A DNA stretch of 64,000 bases from Novosphingobium silvae. Its GTDB lineage: Bacteria; Pseudomonadota; Alphaproteobacteria; Sphingomonadales; Sphingomonadaceae. Location: contig NZ_WVTD01000018.1 of NCBI RefSeq assembly GCF_009856825.1, positions 1 through 64,000 on the forward strand, written 5' to 3'. This document shows positions 24,413-32,953 of the stretch, piece after piece; position 1 is the first letter of the stretch; the number at the start of each line of letters is the position of its first letter. The notes under the pieces were generated by a model. The model did no database searches and was not told the DNA's origin. It saw only the letters and a list, made by a program, of their open reading frames with translations. Both the position numbers and the translations under genes were made by a program.

Positions 24413-25510
24413 TCAGTTCTTGAACGCTGATTTGAGCCGCGCGATGGCATACTGGTTCGCATCATAGGCGCCGCGGACAATCGCGCCCATGCCGAAGAAC
24501 TCGTGGGTGACGCCCTCGAACGTGCGCTGTTCGACCTTGACGCCGGAGCTGCGAAGCGCGCCCGCCAGCGTCTCGCCGTCCGAACGCAGAGGATCGATCC
24601 GTGCGTTCACGATGGTCACGGCCGGAAGTCCGCGCAGGTTCGCTGCCACAAGGTTGATGCGCGGGTCCTGCGCATCGGCCTTGGTGCGGCTGTAGTAATG
24701 GGCGAACCAGTCGAGCATCGGGGTGTTGAGCGGCTTTGCGTTCGCCGAATCCATGCGCGAGGGCAGGGTCCTGGAGCTGTTCGCGATCGGATAGACGCTC
24801 AGGATGTGCACCGGCATGGGCAGGCCACTGTCGCGGGCATGGATGGCCGTCGCAACCGCCAGGTTGCCGCCCGCGCTTTCGCCGGCAATGGCCACCCGCT
24901 TCGTATCGCCGCCCCAGCTTGCGGCATTGGCCAGCACCCATCCATAAGCGGTGGCGGCATCCTCGTGCTGCGCAGGGAACTTCGCCTCGGGCGCATGGCG
25001 GTATTCCACCGATACCACGATGGCGTTGAGCTGCTTTGCCAGCAAGCGCGGCGCGGCGTCATAGACGTTCACGTCCGCAATCACCCAGCCACCGCCGTGA
25101 TAGTAGACGATGACCGGACGGGGGCGATCGGAGGATTGCACCGGCTCGTAGATGCGGGCGAACTGCCATGGATCCTGGCCATAGGGTATGTCGCGCGTCT
25201 TCACCGCGGGATCGGGGGCGGTGGAAAGGCCGCGCGCGCGCATCACGGCCTTCGCCGCGTCGGCAGCGGTGGGCTGGATCCGGGCCTTGACCGGCGTCAG
25301 GGTTTCGATCGGCTTGGGCAGCATTGCCGCCAGCGCCGTGAGGACCGCCTGCATGTCGCTGGCGGGCGCCGGCGGCTGTGCGGCGGCGGACCCGGCCGCA
25401 GGCTTGGCGACAGGCGGGGGCGGGGCATTCACGGAAGTGGTCGACTGGGCAAGCGCCCCGGTCGCGCAGCCGATGGAAAGGATTGCACCGGCAAGTAGGC
25501 TGTATCGCAT
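24413..25510 (-). CDS. alpha/beta hydrolase of the HSL (GDXG) family, exported
   Basis: 365 residues. A signal peptide (MRYSLLAGAILSIGCATGALAQ) and a Pro/Ala-rich linker precede the hydrolase domain (about 90-365). HGGGW (oxyanion hole) and GESAGGN (nucleophile Ser) are the HSL family marks; a C-terminal Asp in RIDPLRSDGE and His in GVTHEFFGMG complete the triad. It should hydrolyse short-chain esters in the periplasm. Start at 25510 has AGGGATACC upstream. Probably transcribed with the DUF4142 gene. Confidence 0.9.
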   Translation of the reverse strand: MRYSLLAGAILSIGCATGALAQSTTSVNAPPPPVAKPAAGSAAAQPPAPASDMQAVLTALAAMLPKPIETLTPVKARIQPTAADAAKAVMRARGLSTAPDPAVKTRDIPYGQDPWQFARIYEPVQSSDRPRPVIVYYHGGGWVIADVNVYDAAPRLLAKQLNAIVVSVEYRHAPEAKFPAQHEDAATAYGWVLANAASWGGDTKRVAIAGESAGGNLAVATAIHARDSGLPMPVHILSVYPIANSSRTLPSRMDSANAKPLNTPMLDWFAHYYSRTKADAQDPRINLVAANLRGLPAVTIVNARIDPLRSDGETLAGALRSSGVKVEQRTFEGVTHEFFGMGAIVRGAYDANQYAIARLKSAFKN

Positions 25511-25719
25511 GAAGGTATCCCTGTTGCCCCTCCGGCTGCGCCAACTCCGAGCCGGAGCCCGGCGTTGCGAGCAAAAGGCACCGGCCTGATCCATGTATGC
25601 GATCTTCCAGGATGATTAACCTGGATTGGTTCAGGCGCAACGCATGGCTCCCTCGCGGACTGCCCGCTTATACTGCGGGCGCTTCCGGCGCCCTTGGCTG
25701 CGCATCCAAAGGAGCTGTG

Positions 25720-25905
25720 ATGACACCCGACAGGAACACCGATCCGACCAACGTCTCGCCAAAGCGGAAGGGGCGCGCGGCCATTGCCGTGGTCACCATC
25801 ATCCTGGCGCTCATCGTGATCATCTTCGTCGGCCGCAACCTGTGGCATTCGGATGTCGAGGAACGCGATGAAGCGATCGAAACCCAGCAGCAGGCCACCG
25901 GCTGA
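25720..25905 (+). CDS. small single-pass membrane protein
   Basis: 61 residues, start supported by AAAGGAG 5 nt upstream of ATG 25720. A basic N-terminus (SPKRKGRA) precedes one hydrophobic helix (AAIAVVTIILALIVIIFVG), then an acidic tail (HSDVEERDEAIE). Inner-membrane protein with its N-terminus probably inside. No family recognised. It stands beside another small hydrophilic protein gene in a stress-type neighbourhood. Confidence 0.7.
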   Translation: MTPDRNTDPTNVSPKRKGRAAIAVVTIILALIVIIFVGRNLWHSDVEERDEAIETQQQATG

Positions 25906-25987
25906 GGGCGCGAGCCGGGATCGATAGCGATGCCCCGGCGGTTACAGGGTGAACTGCAATCGGCAGCGATGCACCAAGGAGGCCATC

Positions 25988-26185
25988 ATGACGAACGAGC
26001 GCACCAAGGGCGAGGACCTCTCGGAAGAGCGGCTCAACCCCGGCTCCGAGTTTCACGGGTCGGGCGGCGCCGGCGCCAACCCGAAGCAACACCGCAAGGG
26101 CGAGGACGACGACGCTTTCCTTCGTGAAAGCAAGGTCCAGGCCGGAACGCAGCGCGATCCCGTGCACCGCGAGGAGGACGGCTGA
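25988..26185 (+). CDS. small hydrophilic hypothetical protein
   Basis: 65 residues with AAGGAGG 6 nt before ATG 25988. It is composed of charged and small residues, including GSEFHGSGGAGANPKQHRKGED, and is probably disordered. It is similar in character to the 74-residue protein at 22517-22741. It ends just before a strong terminator. Function unknown. Confidence 0.65.
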   Translation: MTNERTKGEDLSEERLNPGSEFHGSGGAGANPKQHRKGEDDDAFLRESKVQAGTQRDPVHREEDG

Positions 26186-26221
26186 CCGCCCCCGCCCGCT
26201 TCCCCAAGCGGCATCGGAAAC

Positions 26222-26261
26222 GAAAAAGGGCGCCTCCACCACGGTGGAAGCGCCCTTTTTC
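26222..26261. terminator. strong bidirectional terminator
   Basis: AAAAAGGGCGC (26223-26233) pairs with GCGCCCTTTTT (26250-26260); inside it TCCACC pairs with GGTGGA around AC. A-tract and T-tract on opposite arms give a terminator on both strands, serving the small-protein gene (plus) and the MFS gene (minus). Confidence 0.9.
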
Positions 26262-26286
26262 TATCCGCCTGCCGGAGCCGACAAGG

Positions 26287-27600
26287 TCAGCGGCTGGCGA
26301 GTTCCTTGTTCAGCCACAGCGCGATGAGAGTCGCCAGCGCGCCCGACAGGAGATAGCCGCCCGAGGCGATCAGGCCGAACTTCACCGACAGCAGCAGCGC
26401 GGCGAGCGGCGCGAAGCCGGCGCCGAACAGCCAGGCAAGGTCGCTGGTGAGCGCCGATCCGGTGTAGCGATGCTCCGTCGCAAACGCGGAAGAGACGACG
26501 CCCGACGACTGGCCGAAGGCAAGACCGAGCAGGATGAACCCGGAAATCATGAACACGATCTCGCCCGCGGTGCCGCCGTCAAGCAGCTGGGGAGCGAAGC
26601 CGCTGAACACCGCGATGCCGACGGCGCAGGCGCCCAGCAGGGTGCGACGGCCGTAGCGGTCTGCGAGGCGTCCCGAGAAGACCATGGCGACGACGCCGAA
26701 CGCGGCGGCCAGGGCCTCGATCAGCAGGAAGCCGGTGGGCGCCTCGCGGGTGAAGAGGAACACCCAGGAGAGCGGGAAAACGGTGACCATGTGGAACAGC
26801 GCAAAGCTGGCGAGCGGGGCGAACGCGCCGATGACGATCGTGCGCCACTCGCGCGAGACGGTGTTCATGACGCTGACCGGCTGCAGGTCGCGACTTTCGA
26901 AGAGGTTCTGGAATTCCTCGGTCACGACGATGCGCAGGCGCGCGAACAGAGCGACGACGTTGATCGCGAAGGCCACGAAGAAGGGATAGCGCCAGCCCCA
27001 GTCGAGGAAGTCGGCGGCCGGCAAGGTCGCGATCATGAACGCGAAGAGCAGGCTGGCGACGATGAGGCCGAAAGGCGCGCCGAGCTGCGGGATCATCGCG
27101 TACCAGCCGCGACGGTTCTCGGGAGCGTTCAGCGCGAGCAGTGAAGCCAGACCGTCCCAGGTGCCGCCCAGGGCAAAGCCCTGGCCCAGCCGCATCAGCG
27201 CGAGCAGCCAGACCGCGCTTGCGCCTGCGGTCTCGTACGAGGGCAGGAACGCGATAGCCGCCGTGGAGCCGCCCAGGCCGAACAGCGCGATCGTCAGCTT
27301 CACGCCGCGTCCATAGGCGCGGTCGATCGCCATGAACACGAGCGAGCCGACCGGCCGGGCCAGGAAGGCCAGCGCAAAGACGGCGAACGAATAGAGCGTG
27401 CCGGTAAGCGGATCCACGAAAGGAAAGAACAGCTTCGGGAAGACCAGCACCGACGCGATCGCGTAGACGAAGAAGTCGAAGAACTCGGATGTACGCCCGA
27501 TGATCACGCCGATCGCGATCTCTCCGGGAGAGATCGTGTGGTGCGCCTTGAACGTCGGCAGGCCGAGTTCCTCGCGGGTCGGGGTGGTTGTAATGCTCAT
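26287..27600 (-). CDS. MFS transporter, metabolite:H+ symporter-like
   Basis: 437 residues and about 12 membrane helices. The N-terminal GEIAIGVIIGRTSEFFDFFVYAIASVLVFP and the loop DRAYGRGVKLTIALFGLGGS follow the metabolite:H+ symporter group; GRLADRYGRRTLLG is the MFS loop repeat after helix 8. Start at 27600; the ATG at 27699 would add a non-membrane stretch without family character. It probably moves an organic acid or related solute across the inner membrane; the substrate is unknown. Divergent from cyoA. Confidence 0.85.
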   Translation of the reverse strand: MSITTTPTREELGLPTFKAHHTISPGEIAIGVIIGRTSEFFDFFVYAIASVLVFPKLFFPFVDPLTGTLYSFAVFALAFLARPVGSLVFMAIDRAYGRGVKLTIALFGLGGSTAAIAFLPSYETAGASAVWLLALMRLGQGFALGGTWDGLASLLALNAPENRRGWYAMIPQLGAPFGLIVASLLFAFMIATLPAADFLDWGWRYPFFVAFAINVVALFARLRIVVTEEFQNLFESRDLQPVSVMNTVSREWRTIVIGAFAPLASFALFHMVTVFPLSWVFLFTREAPTGFLLIEALAAAFGVVAMVFSGRLADRYGRRTLLGACAVGIAVFSGFAPQLLDGGTAGEIVFMISGFILLGLAFGQSSGVVSSAFATEHRYTGSALTSDLAWLFGAGFAPLAALLLSVKFGLIASGGYLLSGALATLIALWLNKELASR

Positions 27601-27711
27601 CTGGCGTCTCGCAGCCTTCGTCTGGTAGTAACACACGTCCGGGTGAAAAGTCTCCACGCGTCCGCGAATCGCGCAGGCGCGGCAGGCGCCCGGCTTCACA
27701 CGTGCCGCCTA

Positions 27712-27750
27712 TGTCATGGACAAGGCGCAAGGGGATTGGACAAAATGTCC
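27712..27750. promoter_or_regulatory. two TGTC/GACA palindromes upstream of cyoA
   Basis: TGTC-ATG-GACA (27712-27722) and GGACA-AAA-TGTCC (27738-27750) lie 39-77 nt before the cyoA start in the divergent region with the MFS gene. They look like operator half-sites in opposite arrangement. No known regulator is assigned. Confidence 0.35.
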
Positions 27751-27788
27751 TATGTTCGCATCCGCAGCACGAGCCTAGGCGCAGCGCC

Positions 27789-29126
27789 ATGCACCCGCTC
27801 GAGTCTCGTCTGAACCCGCCCGGCCGCAGCAGCGGCCCGAGTCGCTTCCTCAACCTGCGCGCGCTTTCAGCGCTTGCGCTTGCCGGATCGCTGGCCGCCT
27901 GCAACACGGTCGTGCTCGATCCTGCTGGCGACGTGGCGCGTCAGCAGGGAGACCTGGTCGTCATCTCGACCTTGCTCATGCTGCTGATCGTCGTGCCCGT
28001 GATGTCGGCCGTGGCGATCTTCGCATGGCGCTACCGCGCGTCGAACAAGGATGCCCGGTACGAGCCCGACTGGGACCACTCGACCCAGCTGGAACTGCTC
28101 ATCTGGACGGCTCCGCTGCTAATCATCATCTGCCTGGGCGCGGTGACCTGGGTGAGCACGCACCTGCTCGACCCGTACCGCTCCATCGGCCGGATCGACG
28201 CCAGGACTGCCGTGGCCGCCGATGCGCGCCCGCTGCAGGTCGAAGTCGTCGCGCTCGACTGGAAGTGGCTGTTCATCTATCCCGAGCAGGGCATCGCCAC
28301 AGTGAACGAGCTGGTCGTGCCCACCGGCAGGCCGCTGCAGTTCAAGATCACCTCGTCGAGCGTGATGAACTCGTTCTACGTGCCGGCCATGGCCGGACAG
28401 ATCTACGCGATGCCTGGCATGGAAACCCGCCTGCACGCGGTCATGAACGAGCCTGGCAAGTTCGTCGGCCTTTCGGCGAACTACTCCGGCGCGGGTTTCT
28501 CGAACATGCGCTTTGCCGCGCATTCCGTCTCGGAAGATCAGTTCGCCAAATGGGTCGGCAAGGTGAAGGCCTCGCCCATGCAGCCCGGCCCCATCGGCGA
28601 AGCGGCGGACGATCCGCTCAAGAACGCGCCGCCCCCGCGCCCGGTCGGCGGTAACCTCGACCGCGCGGCCTACCTCGAGCTCGAAAAGCCGAGCGAGAAG
28701 GTCCAGGTGATCCGTTACTCCTCGGTCGCGCCCGATCTCTACGATGCGATCGTCGACATGTGCGTCGAACCCGGCAAGATGTGCTCGAGCGAGATGATGG
28801 CCATCGACGCGCGCGGCGGGCTCGGCAAGGCCGGGATCCGCAACGTCTCGATGCTCGAATACGACAAGAACGGACGCGCTGAAGGAAGCAAGGCCACGGC
28901 TAACCCGAACGATGCGGTCCGCAAGGAACTGGCCTGGGTGCGCGCCTTGTGCCGCCAGATCCCTGGCGCCGCGCCGGACGGCACCATCAAGGCGCCCGCC
29001 GACATGCGCTCGCTGAACGGCGCCGGCCTTGCCGCGCCGCAATCGATCGGCCTTGGCGACGAAAGGGCGGCTCCCGCCGCCCGTACGTCGCCGGTCGAGC
29101 ACATTTCCCTGAATTCCCGGAACTGA
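27789..29126 (+). CDS. cyoA: cytochrome o ubiquinol oxidase subunit II
   Basis: 445 residues. The N-terminus is a lipoprotein signal with the lipobox SLAAC, followed by two membrane helices (about 55-80 and 100-120) and a cupredoxin-like periplasmic domain (VVALDWKWLFIYPEQGIATVNELVVP). The CuA ligands of cytochrome c oxidases are absent, as expected for a quinol oxidase. The C-terminal extension beyond about residue 300 is longer than in E. coli CyoA. It forms the bo3-type proton-pumping oxidase with the next three genes. Confidence 0.93.
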   Translation: MHPLESRLNPPGRSSGPSRFLNLRALSALALAGSLAACNTVVLDPAGDVARQQGDLVVISTLLMLLIVVPVMSAVAIFAWRYRASNKDARYEPDWDHSTQLELLIWTAPLLIIICLGAVTWVSTHLLDPYRSIGRIDARTAVAADARPLQVEVVALDWKWLFIYPEQGIATVNELVVPTGRPLQFKITSSSVMNSFYVPAMAGQIYAMPGMETRLHAVMNEPGKFVGLSANYSGAGFSNMRFAAHSVSEDQFAKWVGKVKASPMQPGPIGEAADDPLKNAPPPRPVGGNLDRAAYLELEKPSEKVQVIRYSSVAPDLYDAIVDMCVEPGKMCSSEMMAIDARGGLGKAGIRNVSMLEYDKNGRAEGSKATANPNDAVRKELAWVRALCRQIPGAAPDGTIKAPADMRSLNGAGLAAPQSIGLGDERAAPAARTSPVEHISLNSRN

Positions 29127-29133
29127 CACGATC

Positions 29134-31149
29134 ATGGCAACCGAAGCCGCCGTAGACCACTCCCACTGGAGCCCCTTGCTGGGCCGCCTGTGGCTGGACG
29201 CCATCCCGCAGGAGCCGATCGTGCTCGCGACCTTCGTGGTCGTGGTGCTCGGCGGCATCGCCATGGTGGGGGCGCTCACCTACTTCAAGCTGTGGAGCTA
29301 CCTCTGGAAGGAGTGGTTCACCAGCGTGGACCACAAGAAGATCGGCATCATGTACATGGTGCTGGGCCTGGTCATGTTCCTGCGCGGCTTCGCCGATGCG
29401 GTCATGATGCGCATCCAGCAGTCGATGGCCTTCAACGGCAACGAAGGCTACCTGAACGCCCATCACTACGACCAGATCTTCACCGCGCACGGCGTGATCA
29501 TGATCTTCTTCGTGGCGATGCCGTTCGTCACGGGCCTCATGAACTACCTCGTGCCGCTGCAGATCGGCGCGCGCGACGTCAGCTTCCCGTTCCTCAACAA
29601 CTTCAGCTTCTGGATGACCACCGCCGGTGCGGTGCTGGTCATGATGAGCCTGTTCATCGGTGAGTTCGCGCAGACGGGGTGGCTGGCCTATCCGCCGCTG
29701 TCGAACCTTGCGTACAGCCCGTGGGTCGGCGTCGACTACTACATCTGGGCGCTGCAGATCGCAGGTGTGGGCACGCTGCTTTCGGGCGTCAACCTCATCT
29801 GCACCATCGTGAAGATGCGCGCGCCCGGCATGACCATGATGCGCATGCCCATCTTCACCTGGACGTCGCTGTGCACGAACATCCTCATCGTCGCCGCCTT
29901 CCCGGTGCTGACGGCGGTGATGACGATGCTCTCGGTCGACCGCTACCTGGGCTTCAACTTCTTCTCGAACGACTTCGGCGGCTCGCCGATGATGTACGTC
30001 AACCTCATCTGGATATGGGGCCACCCCGAGGTCTACATCCTGATCCTGCCGCTCTTCGGCGTGTTCTCGGAAGTGACTTCGACGTTCTCGGGCAAGCGCC
30101 TGTTCGGCTACTCGTCGATGGTCTACGCGACCCTCGTCATCACCATCCTGTCCTACCTCGTGTGGCTGCACCACTTCTTCACGATGGGTTCGGGAGCGAG
30201 CGTCAACTCGTTCTTCGGCATCACCACCATGGTGATCTCGATCCCGACCGGCGCGAAGCTGTTCAACTGGCTGTTCACGATGTACCGCGGTCGCATCCGC
30301 TACGAGCTGCCGATGATGTGGACCATCGCGTTCATGCTGACGTTCACCGTCGGCGGCATGACCGGCGTCCTGCTCGCCGTGCCGCCTGCCGACTTCGTCC
30401 TCCACAACTCGCTGTTCCTCATCGCGCACTTCCATAACGTGATCATCGGCGGCGTGCTGTTCGGCCTGTTCGCGGCGATCAACTTCTGGTGGCCCAAGGC
30501 CTTCGGCTTCAAGCTCAACCAGTTCTGGGGCAAGGTCAGCTTCTGGCTGTGGGTGCCCGGGTTCTGGGTGGCGTTCATGCCGCTCTACGTCCTGGGCCTG
30601 ATGGGCGTCACTCGCCGCATGCGCGTGTTCGACGATCCGAGCCTGCAGATCTGGTTCATCATCGCCGGTATCGGCGCGGCCATGATCGCCGGCGGCATCG
30701 GCGCCATGCTGGTCCAGTTCGCCGTCTCCATCTGGAAGCGCGAGGAACTGAAGGAAGAGACCGGCGATCCGTGGAACGGCCGTACGCTCGAGTGGTCGAC
30801 CTCGTCGCCGCCGCCCGAGTACAACTTCGCCTTCACGCCGATCGTGCACGACATCGACGCTTGGGAAGACATGAAGCGCTGCGGCGTCCAGCGTCCCACC
30901 TCCGGCTTCCGCCCGATCCACATGCCCAAGGGCACTGGAACCGGCGTGATCCTGGCTGCGCTGTCGACCATCTGCGGCTTTGCGATGATCTGGTACATCT
31001 GGTGGCTTGCGGCGATCTCGTTCGCCGGGATCATCGGCTACGCCATCTTCCACACGTTCAACTACAAGCGGGACTACCACATTCCCGTCGAGACGGTCGA
31101 AGCGACCGAGGCGGCACGCACCCGCCAGCTCGCCGCCGCGGGAGCCTGA
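29134..31149 (+). CDS. cyoB: cytochrome o ubiquinol oxidase subunit I
   Basis: 671 residues, about 15 membrane helices. Catalytic residues are all present: GHPEVY (His297, Glu299, Tyr301), the CuB pair WLHHFF (His346, His347) and the haem ligands HFH (His432, His434). GARDVSFPFLNN carries the D-channel Asp and PTGAKLFNW the K-channel Lys. It reduces oxygen to water with electrons from quinol while pumping protons. It starts 7 nt after cyoA. The sequence is typical in length for the family. Confidence 0.96.
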   Translation: MATEAAVDHSHWSPLLGRLWLDAIPQEPIVLATFVVVVLGGIAMVGALTYFKLWSYLWKEWFTSVDHKKIGIMYMVLGLVMFLRGFADAVMMRIQQSMAFNGNEGYLNAHHYDQIFTAHGVIMIFFVAMPFVTGLMNYLVPLQIGARDVSFPFLNNFSFWMTTAGAVLVMMSLFIGEFAQTGWLAYPPLSNLAYSPWVGVDYYIWALQIAGVGTLLSGVNLICTIVKMRAPGMTMMRMPIFTWTSLCTNILIVAAFPVLTAVMTMLSVDRYLGFNFFSNDFGGSPMMYVNLIWIWGHPEVYILILPLFGVFSEVTSTFSGKRLFGYSSMVYATLVITILSYLVWLHHFFTMGSGASVNSFFGITTMVISIPTGAKLFNWLFTMYRGRIRYELPMMWTIAFMLTFTVGGMTGVLLAVPPADFVLHNSLFLIAHFHNVIIGGVLFGLFAAINFWWPKAFGFKLNQFWGKVSFWLWVPGFWVAFMPLYVLGLMGVTRRMRVFDDPSLQIWFIIAGIGAAMIAGGIGAMLVQFAVSIWKREELKEETGDPWNGRTLEWSTSSPPPEYNFAFTPIVHDIDAWEDMKRCGVQRPTSGFRPIHMPKGTGTGVILAALSTICGFAMIWYIWWLAAISFAGIIGYAIFHTFNYKRDYHIPVETVEATEAARTRQLAAAGA

Positions 31150-31153
31150 GCCC

Positions 31154-31795
31154 ATGACTGCAACCATCGACACGACGCATGACCTCAGCCAGCCCGAGCT
31201 GCAGGCCGCGTTCTATGACCTGAACGAGCACGACCATCCCGAAGGCGGCAGCACGATGCTGGGCTTCTGGATCTACCTGATGAGCGACTGCCTCATCTTC
31301 GCGATGCTCTTCGCGGCATACGGCGTGCTGGGCGGAAGCCTGGCTGCCGGGCCCGGTCCCAAGGACCTGTTCGAACTGCCGCTGGTGGCGCTCAACACCG
31401 CCATGCTGCTGTTCTCGTCGATCACCTACGGCTTCGCCATGCTTGCCATGGAGAAGGGCAATAAGGGCGGCACGCAGCTGTGGCTGCTGGTCACCGCGGT
31501 GTTCGGCGGGGCGTTCCTCTCGATCGAGATGTATGAGTTCTACCATCTCATCCACGAGGGCGCGACGCCGATGCGTTCGGGCTTCCTCACCGCGTTCTTC
31601 TCGCTGGTGGGCACTCACGGCCTTCACGTCACCTTTGGCATGATCTGGCTGTTCACGCTTGTCGTGCAGATTGCGCAGAAGGGTCTCATCCCGGCCAACA
31701 AGCGCCGCCTCATGTGCCTTTCGCTGTTCTGGCACTTCCTCGACGTCATCTGGATCGGCGTCTTCACGTTCGTCTATCTCATGGGAATGCTGTGA
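31154..31795 (+). CDS. cyoC: cytochrome o ubiquinol oxidase subunit III
   Basis: 213 residues, five membrane helices. It begins with an aqueous stretch (HDLSQPELQAAFYDLNEHDHPEGG) and has the family segments MLGFWIYLMSDCLIFAMLFAAY and FFSLVGTHGLHVTFGMIW. It binds subunit I and stabilises the oxidase. The stop overlaps the cyoD start by one base. Confidence 0.94.
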   Translation: MTATIDTTHDLSQPELQAAFYDLNEHDHPEGGSTMLGFWIYLMSDCLIFAMLFAAYGVLGGSLAAGPGPKDLFELPLVALNTAMLLFSSITYGFAMLAMEKGNKGGTQLWLLVTAVFGGAFLSIEMYEFYHLIHEGATPMRSGFLTAFFSLVGTHGLHVTFGMIWLFTLVVQIAQKGLIPANKRRLMCLSLFWHFLDVIWIGVFTFVYLMGML

Positions 31796-32202
31796 TGGCA
31801 CACGCCGACACCCACACCGAAGAGCACGCACATCCGCATCCCGGCGCCGACAAGCACGACGCCATGGAGCATGGCGGCCACGGATCGATGCGCGAGTACG
31901 TGGTCGGTTTCATCCTCTCCGTGGTGCTTACGGCGATCCCGTTCTGGCTCGTGATGTCCGGTGCCATCCCCGACGGACGGACGACCGCGCTGGTGATCAT
32001 GGCCTTCGCGATCGTGCAGATCGTCGTCCACATGATCTACTTCCTGCACATGAACACCAAGTCGGAGAACGGCTGGACGGTGATGGCGCTGATCTTCACG
32101 ATCGTCATCGTGGTGATCGCGCTGTCGGGCTCGCTCTGGGTCATGTACCACCTCAACACCAACATGATGCCCATGAGTCACGACATGAGCCAGATGCCCT
32201 GA
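31795..32202 (+). CDS. cyoD: cytochrome o ubiquinol oxidase subunit IV
   Basis: 135 residues: a His-rich N-terminal tail (DTHTEEHAHPHPGADKHD and MEHGGHG), longer than in enteric CyoD, then three membrane helices with HMIYFLHMNTKSENGW, the family mark. It assists CuB and haem loading in the bo3 complex. The His-rich tail and the Met/His-rich end could bind metal; that is a guess. No haem O synthase (cyoE) follows; it must be elsewhere. Confidence 0.92.
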   Translation: MAHADTHTEEHAHPHPGADKHDAMEHGGHGSMREYVVGFILSVVLTAIPFWLVMSGAIPDGRTTALVIMAFAIVQIVVHMIYFLHMNTKSENGWTVMALIFTIVIVVIALSGSLWVMYHLNTNMMPMSHDMSQMP

Positions 32203-32221
32203 CGCGCAATCCGGTTCGCAA

Positions 32222-32953
32222 GTGACTCGTATCGAAAACAAAGCAGCGCGGCGGCCTTTCGGGCTTGCCGCGCTTCTGCTTGTGGCCATGGTGGCATTCG
32301 CCGCGCTGGGCGTCTGGCAAGTGCAGCGCATGCACTGGAAACATGCGCTGATCGCCCGGGTGGAAGCGCGGGTCCATGCCGCGCCGGTTGCCCTTCCGGC
32401 GGGCGCACGGCTTGCGGGAACGGGCGCTGGCGAACTCGAGTATCTTCGCGTGCGGGCATCGGGCGTGTATCAGGCGCGCGCGACAGCCCTTGTGCGGGCC
32501 GCGACGGAGCTTGGCACGGGATACTGGACGATGACGCCGCTGCGCCTGGAGGATGGCCGCACTCTCTGGATCAACCGGGGCTTCGTGCCCGAAGGAACGG
32601 CAGTGAGCGCGGCCGCCGCATCAGCGCCGGAAGGGTGCGTGACCGTGGTGGGCTTGCTGCGCAGGAGCGAGCCGGCGGGCAGCCTGCTCCAGTCCAACCG
32701 GCCGCAGGACGATCGCTGGTACTCCCGCGATGTGGCCGCGCTCGCAGCGGCGCGCGGGGTAGGCGCAGTGGTGCCGGCCTTCGTCGACGCACAGGCCGAG
32801 CAGGCGGGCCCCGCACGAAGCACAGGTGCAAGGCCGGTGCCGGGCCTCACGCAAGTTCGCTTCCCTGACAGCCACCTGACATATGCGCTTACCTGGCTCG
32901 CGATGGCGCTGCTCTCGGCCGTGGGGCTTGCGTTCGTCTGGCGCCGGGCGTGA
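32222..32953 (+). CDS. SURF1 family assembly factor (quinol-oxidase type)
   Basis: 243 residues from a GTG. One membrane helix near each end (about 14-32 and 222-240) flanks a periplasmic domain, the SURF1 topology. LGVWQVQRMHWKHALIARVE and TLWINRGFVP are family signatures. SURF1 helps insert haem into haem-copper oxidases; Paracoccus has separate copies for its aa3 and ba3-type quinol oxidases, each in the matching operon. The GTGA overlap with regB ties oxidase assembly to redox sensing. Confidence 0.88.
   Translation: MTRIENKAARRPFGLAALLLVAMVAFAALGVWQVQRMHWKHALIARVEARVHAAPVALPAGARLAGTGAGELEYLRVRASGVYQARATALVRAATELGTGYWTMTPLRLEDGRTLWINRGFVPEGTAVSAAAASAPEGCVTVVGLLRRSEPAGSLLQSNRPQDDRWYSRDVAALAAARGVGAVVPAFVDAQAEQAGPARSTGARPVPGLTQVRFPDSHLTYALTWLAMALLSAVGLAFVWRRA

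Noticed and set aside
28987..31173. 728-codon frame opposite cyoB
   Set aside because: His/Asp/Arg-rich mirror of a membrane protein coding strand; cyoB has all catalytic residues.
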